Shown here in pieces: positions 1-5,202 of a stretch of DNA of 5,202 bases. A program made the translations under genes and the position numbers. Source of the DNA: Candidatus Sabulitectum sp. (GTDB taxonomy: Bacteria > Fermentibacterota > Fermentibacteria > Fermentibacterales > JCC-6). The stretch's first letter is position 1. Each line of letters starts with the position of its first letter. The notes beneath the pieces were generated by a model that saw only the letters and a list, made by a program, of their open reading frames with translations, did not search any database and was not told the DNA's origin. The stretch is from NCBI GenBank assembly GCA_029934845.1, contig JAOZLN010000190.1, forward strand, positions 1 to 5,202. The letters run 5' to 3'.

Positions 1-482
1 TTCGTTGATCTTCCCGGACGCTGATAGAAGGTCTTTTCAGAGTACTCCAGTGTATCAAAATCCCTTCTCATGGGAGGCATTTCCTCCCAGCCTTCAAGAA
101 CGAATGATTCATGAACCCCTGGAGAGCCTGGGAAATCAATGCCGTACAGCTCGTGCAGTTCCCTTTGATACTGCCACCCGTGAGCCCATAACTTGTGAAT
201 GGAATTCATCTCGGCACTGTCTCTGTCTATAAGAACATTGACTCCGAGATTAACACTTGTGTCATAATTATAGAGCATGTACGTAAGCTGAAACTTACCG
301 TCCTCTATAAGATCCACAGCCTGCAGGAATGCCAGATGGGTAAATCCTTCGTTGTTCTTCAAATGAACAAGGATCATCTCCAGCTGTGGTTTATCCACTG
401 TTATAAAATGAAGATCATCTCTCTGTTTCCTGTATGCTCTGAGATGGACCATTCCCTTTATTTTTTTTATCAGTTGCTCCAT
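1..482 (-). CDS. NuoC-like 30-kDa subunit of a complex I / group 4 hydrogenase-type complex, 3' end cut by window edge
   Basis: This is the hydrophilic 30-kDa subunit (NuoC / EchD / MbxK type) that pairs with the NuoD-like catalytic subunit in the peripheral arm; it carries no cofactor. It starts at ATG 482-480 and 160 codons are visible with no stop before the edge. The family signature is clear: WQYQRELHELYGIDFPG at residues 103-119, matching the NuoC 'W..A.W.ERE..D.FGI.F.GHP' block, then a GW pair (131-132) and PMRRDF (137-142), matching the 'PLRKDF' end motif. The N-terminal half (1-90) is the usual alpha/beta domain. The start is fixed by AGGAG five bases upstream, and it lies 14 nt after the NuoB-like stop. 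The short length and lack of a fused NuoD domain up to residue 160 fit the hydrogenase/Mbx type, but a NuoCD fusion beyond the edge cannot be excluded. The identity as a 30-kDa subunit is firm; the complex type comes from context. Confidence 0.93.
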   Translation of the reverse strand, partial: MEQLIKKIKGMVHLRAYRKQRDDLHFITVDKPQLEMILVHLKNNEGFTHLAFLQAVDLIEDGKFQLTYMLYNYDTSVNLGVNVLIDRDSAEMNSIHKLWAHGWQYQRELHELYGIDFPGSPGVHESFVLEGWEEMPPMRRDFDTLEYSEKTFYQRPGRST

Positions 483-487
483 TTTTA

Positions 488-492
488 CTCCT
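488..492 (-). promoter_or_regulatory. Shine-Dalgarno site of the NuoC-like gene
   Basis: The minus strand reads AGGAG followed by TAAAA and then the ATG at 482. A strong ribosome-binding site with 5-nt spacing sits inside the 14-nt gap after the NuoB-like stop codon (499-497). It decides the start of the NuoC-like gene and suggests independent initiation rather than strict coupling. Confidence 0.85.
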
Positions 493-496
493 GTTG

Positions 497-1138
497 TTAC
501 CAGTTGTAGTCCGGCATATTCCAGTCTTTGATGATCTGCTTCTGATTCTTCTTGAACCAGTCAAACTTCTCTGCATACTCATTCATTCCCTCACACTCGC
601 CTGCTATTATCTTTTCCTTCAATCTGCTGAAGCCTGCGATAAGTGCCTCCGGACGAGGCATGCAGCCTGCGATGTAAACATCCACCGGGATGTAGTAATC
701 AAGCCTGTTAATGGTGTTGTAGCTATCAAAGTACATTCCGCCATTGATGGTGCAGCTTCCAAGTGCGATTACATACTTCGGACCCTGCATCTGCTCGTAA
801 CTGCGGATGATTCTCTTGATTGTTTTTATTGAGGCGTAGCCGCCTACAACAAAAACTGAAGCCTGTCTGGGTGTGGGCCTTGGGAAAATACCGAACCTGG
901 CCATATCAAATCTGGAGGTCATCAGAGGTCTCAGTTCGGTAGCACCGCAGCCTGTACCGAACGCAAGCATCCACAAAGAACGGGATCTGGCCCAGTTCAA
1001 AAAGCCCTCGTAGTATTTGTTGAATGGATCAACCCTTGTTGGGCGAGCATCTGCAAAAAGGCTGCATTCCCTCTCTGGAAGCGAGTCATTGGCCAGTTTC
1101 ATCTGGTTCTCTATTTCATCTATGTGTTTCTTTTTCAC
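497..1138 (-). CDS. NuoB-like (MbxJ/EchC-type) iron-sulfur subunit with only three of four cluster cysteines
   Basis: 213-residue homologue of the 20-kDa subunit that binds the last iron-sulfur cluster before the catalytic site (N2 in complex I, proximal cluster in hydrogenases). Family landmarks: NWARSRSLW before the cluster loop, FGTGCGATEL (C64, E68), SRFDMARFG, PRPTPRQ, GSCTINGG (C129), and AGCMPRPEA (C159). Complex I has tandem CC in the first motif and hydrogenases have CxxC ending GCDIE; here C64 is followed by Gly65 and no Cys lies two residues upstream, so only C64, C129 and C159 remain. Established knowledge, from memory: the MBS sulfur reductase was described with a site-differentiated cluster in this position, which would fit. 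The GTG start (1138) overlaps the NuoH-like TGA as GTGA. The frame stays open to an ATG at 1198, but that lies inside the NuoH gene and adds non-family sequence. 'NADH-quinone oxidoreductase subunit B' would be the default annotation; an NADH-linked role is not supported here. Confidence 0.93.
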   Translation of the reverse strand: MKKKHIDEIENQMKLANDSLPERECSLFADARPTRVDPFNKYYEGFLNWARSRSLWMLAFGTGCGATELRPLMTSRFDMARFGIFPRPTPRQASVFVVGGYASIKTIKRIIRSYEQMQGPKYVIALGSCTINGGMYFDSYNTINRLDYYIPVDVYIAGCMPRPEALIAGFSRLKEKIIAGECEGMNEYAEKFDWFKKNQKQIIKDWNMPDYNW

Positions 1139-2058
1139 AATGCCCCCCCAAGATACGCTATGTAGAAAATGGACAGTACACCTATTATGGCTGGCCATTT
1201 CAGGAAGAATCTGAAAGACTGCTCAGGCCTGAACCGTGGATAAGCCGCCCCTACAAACACCGAGAACATGTAGATGAAGAAAGTCTTCGCAATCATTTCA
1301 AGAAGATTGGTGGCTCCGCCGAAGAACAAGTTCATGAAAAGAACCAGTTTAGCCGCGGCGAACAGACCTCTGTTTGTCTGCAGAATACTAAGGAAGCCAC
1401 TGTTCATCTCAATTGGTGGCCCAATCGGGATCTCCTGCGGCGCAAGAACTATGCTGAACGGGGAATGCATGTTCATTCCCAGCATAGAGATCATTGCAGC
1501 GATCACAGCCAGCGGGTTTGTGAAAAGTGTCCAGTTAAGGAAGCTGCCCTGCTGTGCTGCAACAATTGTAGTGATGTTCAGTGAGCTGTACTGAATTGCA
1601 ACTGCAATAACAGCAAGAGAGAACGGTACTTCAAAAGCAGACATCTGGGCAAGACCACGGGCAATTCCCAGTGGTGAGTAAGGGTGACCGCCCTGACCGG
1701 CTCCAAGAGCCATTCCCAATTGACCGAAGAAGACGAAGTACATCACAAGAAGAAGATCGCCGGTCATGGAAAAATTTGAGAACACAGCGGAACCGTAAAT
1801 TACTGGAATGAACAGATATGTTCCCAACCCACCTGCAAGACGGAAAACCGGCCCCAGAAGGAACATGTTGCCGTGTGACACCGATACCCTTCTGCTGCTT
1901 GTCTGAATGATGTCAAGAAAGGGCTGCCATACCGGGGGGCCAAATCTGCCATGAACCCTGGCATACAGCTTCCGGACTATTCCACCCAGTGTCAGGCCAT
2001 ACACAGTGGCAACGATCACTGAAATAGCAGCGTATAAAACTTGTGTCCATATACTCAT
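1135..2058 (-). CDS. NuoH-like (MbxM/EchB/HyfC-type) membrane subunit
   Basis: 307-residue integral membrane protein with about eight hydrophobic segments, the subunit that joins the peripheral arm to the membrane arm. Diagnostic motifs: ARVHGRFGPPVWQPFLD (33-49), the hydrogenase-style version of the NuoH 'GRxGPxxxQPxxD' loop; RGLAQMSAFEVP (134-145) with the buried Glu143; and PRFRPEQSFRFFLKWP (274-289), matching the NuoH 'PRxRxDQLMxxxWK' end motif. The loop that is PFDxPEAExEL in complex I reads APQEIPIGPPIEMNSG (206-221) and has lost two acidic residues, and the usual Lys after the first motif's QPxxD is Gln52. The ATG (2058-2056) overlaps the upstream TAA by one base (TAATG), with GGGGG seven bases upstream. 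The frame is open to 2175, but that extension lies inside the antiporter gene and is Cys/Tyr-rich non-membrane sequence. The stop overlaps the next gene's GTG. Subunit identity is firm; quinone reactivity is doubtful. Confidence 0.93.
   Translation of the reverse strand: MSIWTQVLYAAISVIVATVYGLTLGGIVRKLYARVHGRFGPPVWQPFLDIIQTSSRRVSVSHGNMFLLGPVFRLAGGLGTYLFIPVIYGSAVFSNFSMTGDLLLVMYFVFFGQLGMALGAGQGGHPYSPLGIARGLAQMSAFEVPFSLAVIAVAIQYSSLNITTIVAAQQGSFLNWTLFTNPLAVIAAMISMLGMNMHSPFSIVLAPQEIPIGPPIEMNSGFLSILQTNRGLFAAAKLVLFMNLFFGGATNLLEMIAKTFFIYMFSVFVGAAYPRFRPEQSFRFFLKWPAIIGVLSIFYIAYLGGAL
1143..1149 (-). other. G7 run just upstream of the GTG start of the NuoB-like gene
   Basis: Seven consecutive G on the minus strand encode the Gly-Gly of the NuoH-like C-terminus and end four bases before the GTG start at 1138. 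They can serve as a weak purine-rich ribosome-binding site for the overlapping gene, and this is a place where sequencing or polymerase slippage would alter the NuoH C-terminus. Confidence 0.45.
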
Positions 2059-5000
2059 TATTGTACCCCCATAACAACATATATCACAACAATATACATT
2101 ATGATATGCAGAACATATGTCTGACCATTGCCGGTATACACCCGGCGGAAGAAACCACCGAAGGTATGAGCCCATTCAGCAACACCATTCCAGAAGTTCT
2201 GAATTCTTGGCAGAGTTAACCTGCCAAGTGCTTTCCTGTAGTGTGCGTACATATTGTGGGCAACATGGGTTGTCTGAGGGGATTCCGGTCTTTCTGCAGC
2301 ATAGACAATGTTGAATTGCTTTACCTTCTGAGTTTTGCCTTTTACAAGCATAAGCAGAATGAATGGTACTGCAAACAAACCCATTGTCACATACATTACC
2401 ATATTTCCATTCCAGTAACCCAGGTCACTTATGATGGTCAATCCATCGATCTGTATTGACGAATCAAAGAAACGCATGGCAATGGAATTAAGAGGCTTAA
2501 TTATCAGATTCGGGAACATGGATATCGCCATGATCCCCCCCATAAAAATGTACTGTGGTATGATGAACCACACCGGGGCTTCCTTGATGTTCTGATGTTC
2601 ATACTTCAACTGGCCAAGGAAAATGGTATGGATCAAACGATACAGATAAAGGAAACTCACACCGGAGGCGAAGAAAAGAACTCCTGCCTGCAGGTACCAT
2701 CCTTTTGTGATAAATGCAGTGTAGGTGAGCCATTTTCCGCCGAATCCCGACAGAGGCGGTACACCGGAAACCGCGATTATCGCTATAAGAACCGTCATAT
2801 ATGTCCATGGCATCTTCGATATCAGACCACCCATTTTGTACATTGTTCTTGTGTGAGTACGGTAGTAAATACCTGCAATTGCAATGAACAGCGCAGACTT
2901 GAACATCATGTGATTGAAAGCAAGATACATCGCTGTTACCCAGCCCAGGTGGGTTATCAGAGCAAGGGCAGCTACTACGTAACCAACCTGACTCATGCTG
3001 GAATACGCCAGCAGTCTTTTTGCATCTTCCTGGAAGGAGGCCATGAAGGCTCCCACAAGAGCGGTAAGCACACCGATCCAGCCGATCCAGTAGAACACAT
3101 CAAAGGATGGTGCGTGGCTCACATAAGAAATTGCAACCATCAGCAATCCAAATACACCGGCCTTCAGCAGTATTGCCGAAATGAAGGATGAAACATCCGA
3201 TTCTGCTTCAGCATGGGCCTCCGGCAGCCAGATATGTACTCCCAGTGAACCGGATTTAATCATAAACCCTATGGCCAGTACAATTATTGAGATCAAGGGC
3301 AGATTCACTTCTGCAATTGACTGTATCAGAGCAGATGCCGATGTCAGTGCCGGTGCAAAACTGAACCCCACCATTATCAGGTAAGCTCCTGCTGTTGAGA
3401 AGATCATGTACATCAGAGAAGCCCTTTGTGCCTTCTGCCCTCTCAGAATAAGAAGGAAAGATGATATGGTCATGAATTCCCAGCTCAGGAAAAACTCCAG
3501 ATATGTTGATGCGATCAGTAGATTTCCAAAGGAGAATATCATCATGAGCAGAAAGCCGTAAAAGCCTTTGCTCTGATTCTTCCTGTTCAGTGTACTGATA
3601 AGGTTAACAGCGCTGCCTGCTATGAATATCACTCCGAAGAAAAGCTGGAGGTTGGTCTCTAGAAGCGGATACAGGTAACTTGCGTACCCTGCCACTGCAG
3701 CCAGAGAAAGGAATCCCTTCAGCTTTGAAGGCAGGAAATCTATAAGAGTAATTACCAGAACCGCAAGTACTGGCAGAACCTGTATCCAGTGGAACTGATA
3801 GAAGAATCTCATTATTCCAAAGGAAGTGATCACTGCCAGAAGGCCGAATACAACCACAGGAGCTGCCTTGCTTTTCTCTGTAGAAACCAGTGGTTCATTT
3901 GCATTATCTGTGTCTTTCACCACAGAGGTGAACCATCTGAACAGGAAGACCAACTCAAAAAGAGATCCAACCAGAACAGAGGTCAATACAAAAAACATCT
4001 TTGCGTCTACAAGTACTTTTACAAACTCCCACTTTGCCCAGAAACCTGCAAAAGGAGGAAGACCCGAAAGGGCAAAAATAAACAGCCCGAACAAAACCAG
4101 AAGAGGTTTGTTGTTCCGAAGAACACCCCAGTTCTTGATCTTATCCTGCTTAACTATTCCCGCCAGCCAGAAAAGACCTGCTTTGGATATCAGGTGATTA
4201 AGAAACAACCCGCCGATTATCAGGTACCTGATGTTCGCTGGAACATTCGCAGTGAAAACCAGTGTGGCCAGCAAAAGGCCCATCTGACCTATTGAAGAAT
4301 ATCCAAGCAGTCTCTTCGCATTCTCCTGCTTCAGGCCCATCATGTTGGAAAAGAAGAATGTGACAACACCTGCAATACCGAAAACAGTAAGGAAATTCTG
4401 TGGCAGCAGCGGCATTATCTTATAGAAAACAAACCCTATTGCTGCTGAATTAACAACCGCTATCACCGACACGATACCCGAGTCAACTGACTGATAAACA
4501 TCAAGAGCCCAGCCATTTGCAGGGAACGGCTTCAGCTCGATAAATACCGAAACTGAAAGCATGAACAAAGCGATCAGCCCGGTGTTCACAAACTGGCCGG
4601 CCTTAAGAAATTCCAGATTCAAACTTCCTGTGAAGTAGTAAACAAAAACTACCCCCAAAAGAAAGAATGTTGATGCAACTCCTCCGGCTATCATGTATTT
4701 GAACCCGGCAGAGAGTGTTTTTGAGGTCTTTGTTATGGCTGTAAGAGCAAATGTAGAGATTGAAAGGATCTCCAGAAATACAAACATGTTGAAAAGATCC
4801 CTGGTCATCACAAGGCCGTTCACCCCCATGATAAGAACCAGATAAAGGATCAGCGAGGAAACCCGGCCCTCTTTAAATCTCTTAAGCAGGTAAACCGCAG
4901 CCATCAAACCTGTAAGGTTTGCCAGCAACAACACAAATGCTTCCGTTACGCCCAGCTCCAGGTTGATGGAGATCGGAGCGTTGTAACCAGCAGTATTGAT

Positions 5001-5180
5001 CATCAGTGCAGGTACGTGAAGGAAAACCAGCCTGTATAGCCAGTCTGCCATTACTGCAACATTGAAGGTAAGAACTCCGTAAAACGCTGTAAGCGACAGT
5101 TTTCTTCCGCCCTTATCAAGAATCGACAGCAGGAATCCAACAGCCAGCGACAGTATAAGTATGTATATAGGGCTTACCAT
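2058..5180 (-). CDS. Tandem fusion of two antiporter-like (MrpD/NuoN + NuoL/HyfB-like) proton-channel subunits
   Basis: 1040-residue membrane protein, about 30 predicted helices, twice the usual 450-650. Module 1 (about 1-460): TM5 motif DLFNMFVFLEILS with E137, then FIELKPFPANGWALDVYQ (213-230), related to the NuoN 'K.S..PFH.W.PDVYQG' block, HLISK (329-333), and PPFAGFWAKWEF with TM12 K383. Ungapped comparison puts E215 at the TM7 Lys and S245 at the TM8 Lys. Module 2 (about 465-950): TM5 SWEF (E568), TM7 IKSGSLGVHIWLPEAHAEAE (K642), TM8 LLKAG (K673), FNHMMFKSALF (H756, K761) and PPLSGFGGKW (K816), a complete set. A soluble stretch (about 948-1020) and a last helix (1021-1038) follow, as in NuoL/HyfB C-termini. 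It is expected to carry H+ or Na+ across the inner membrane, driven by the downstream redox subunits. The ATG at 5180 has AGGAG five bases upstream. The nearest named counterpart is MbxH plus MbxH', separate genes in Pyrococcus. Confidence 0.9.
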   Translation of the reverse strand: MVSPIYILILSLAVGFLLSILDKGGRKLSLTAFYGVLTFNVAVMADWLYRLVFLHVPALMINTAGYNAPISINLELGVTEAFVLLLANLTGLMAAVYLLKRFKEGRVSSLILYLVLIMGVNGLVMTRDLFNMFVFLEILSISTFALTAITKTSKTLSAGFKYMIAGGVASTFFLLGVVFVYYFTGSLNLEFLKAGQFVNTGLIALFMLSVSVFIELKPFPANGWALDVYQSVDSGIVSVIAVVNSAAIGFVFYKIMPLLPQNFLTVFGIAGVVTFFFSNMMGLKQENAKRLLGYSSIGQMGLLLATLVFTANVPANIRYLIIGGLFLNHLISKAGLFWLAGIVKQDKIKNWGVLRNNKPLLVLFGLFIFALSGLPPFAGFWAKWEFVKVLVDAKMFFVLTSVLVGSLFELVFLFRWFTSVVKDTDNANEPLVSTEKSKAAPVVVFGLLAVITSFGIMRFFYQFHWIQVLPVLAVLVITLIDFLPSKLKGFLSLAAVAGYASYLYPLLETNLQLFFGVIFIAGSAVNLISTLNRKNQSKGFYGFLLMMIFSFGNLLIASTYLEFFLSWEFMTISSFLLILRGQKAQRASLMYMIFSTAGAYLIMVGFSFAPALTSASALIQSIAEVNLPLISIIVLAIGFMIKSGSLGVHIWLPEAHAEAESDVSSFISAILLKAGVFGLLMVAISYVSHAPSFDVFYWIGWIGVLTALVGAFMASFQEDAKRLLAYSSMSQVGYVVAALALITHLGWVTAMYLAFNHMMFKSALFIAIAGIYYRTHTRTMYKMGGLISKMPWTYMTVLIAIIAVSGVPPLSGFGGKWLTYTAFITKGWYLQAGVLFFASGVSFLYLYRLIHTIFLGQLKYEHQNIKEAPVWFIIPQYIFMGGIMAISMFPNLIIKPLNSIAMRFFDSSIQIDGLTIISDLGYWNGNMVMYVTMGLFAVPFILLMLVKGKTQKVKQFNIVYAAERPESPQTTHVAHNMYAHYRKALGRLTLPRIQNFWNGVAEWAHTFGGFFRRVYTGNGQTYVLHIIMYIVVIYVVMGVQ
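2066..2070 (-). promoter_or_regulatory. Probable ribosome-binding site of the NuoH-like gene
   Basis: GGGGG seven bases before ATG 2058, within the last codons of the antiporter gene. It is only a partial match to AGGAGG. Together with the TAATG stop-start overlap it supports translational coupling and the choice of 2058 rather than an upstream start. Confidence 0.5.
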
Positions 5181-5185
5181 TTTAA

Positions 5186-5190
5186 CTCCT
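5186..5190 (-). promoter_or_regulatory. Shine-Dalgarno site of the fused antiporter gene
   Basis: AGGAG, then TTAAA, then ATG at 5180 on the minus strand: a good site with 5-nt spacing that fixes the start. The 22 bases to the right edge are too short to call an upstream gene. They contain TGA at 5198-5196 and TAA at 5184-5182, either of which could be the stop of a preceding operon gene. No promoter is visible. Confidence 0.8.
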
Positions 5191-5202
5191 GATAGTCATC
5201 TC

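Noticed and set aside
461..468. A8 run at codons 5-7 of the NuoC-like gene, in the frame of an A AAA AAA slippery heptamer
   Set aside because: A shift here would truncate the protein almost at once; no pseudoknot or alternative product is evident. It is most likely ordinary Lys codons, worth remembering only as a sequencing-error spot.
483..496. Possible terminator or promoter between the NuoB-like and NuoC-like genes
   Set aside because: Only 14 nt, with no inverted repeat; it is fully explained by the ribosome-binding site.
1139..1198. N-terminal extension of the NuoB-like frame to an ATG at 1198
   Set aside because: The extra 20 residues overlap the conserved end of the NuoH-like gene, resemble no NuoB N-terminus, and GTG at 1138 gives a standard GTGA stop-start overlap.
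2059..2175. N-terminal extension of the NuoH-like frame to 2175
   Set aside because: It is the out-of-frame shadow of the antiporter C-terminus, rich in Cys and Tyr with no membrane character; ATG 2058 begins a normal NuoH first helix.
2599..2808. Short minus-strand frame inside the antiporter gene
   Set aside because: It overlaps the conserved TM11-TM13 region of module 2 in another frame and has no motif of its own.
5..4295. Plus-strand open frames, such as those at 494-832, 1024-1584, 2595-3191 and 3789-4295
   Set aside because: All are antisense to strongly conserved minus-strand genes, have low-quality compositions (His/Cys/Gln-rich) and no family motifs.

Overview
The window carries part of one minus-strand operon for the membrane arm and inner peripheral arm of a complex I / group 4 [NiFe]-hydrogenase superfamily enzyme. 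Transcription runs from the right edge to the left. In order it reads: a 1040-residue fusion of two antiporter-like (MrpD/NuoN/NuoL-type) proton-channel modules (5180-2058), a NuoH-like membrane subunit (2058-1135), a NuoB-like iron-sulfur subunit (GTG start, 1138-497), and a NuoC-like 30-kDa subunit that runs off the left edge (482 to before 1). The genes are packed tightly: a 1-nt TAATG overlap, a 4-nt GTGA overlap, then a 14-nt gap that holds a Shine-Dalgarno site. I see no promoter, terminator, RNA gene, repeat, mobile element or CRISPR. Both ends cut the operon, so genes are expected on both sides.

The order antiporter-antiporter-NuoH-NuoB-NuoC is not that of a 14-gene nuo operon, where B-C-D come first and L-M-N last. 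It resembles the ech / mbh / mbx layouts, and best matches the archaeal mbx (MBS, sulfane-sulfur reductase) order H, H', M, J, K, L, N, with H and H' fused. Two sequence details support an MBS-like or 'energy-converting hydrogenase-related' (Ehr) enzyme rather than a true NADH dehydrogenase or hydrogenase. First, the NuoB-like subunit keeps only three of the four cluster-N2 cysteines (tandem CC is CG). Second, the complex has two antiporter modules rather than the single one of Mbh or Ech. The catalytic NuoD-like subunit, which would settle hydrogenase versus sulfur/disulfide reductase versus other, lies beyond the left edge.

As a working model (inference), low-potential electrons, probably from ferredoxin through a NuoI-like subunit, reach the NuoB-like cluster. 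The NuoC/NuoD-like subunits complete the peripheral arm, NuoH couples redox chemistry to the membrane, and the fused antiporter protein moves H+ or Na+. Module 2 has the full set of channel residues, while module 1 has lost the central TM7 and TM8 lysines. The organism is most likely an anaerobic or facultative bacterium with a moderate-GC genome (estimated by eye, just under half GC) and ordinary AGGAG ribosome-binding sites. I cannot place it taxonomically.
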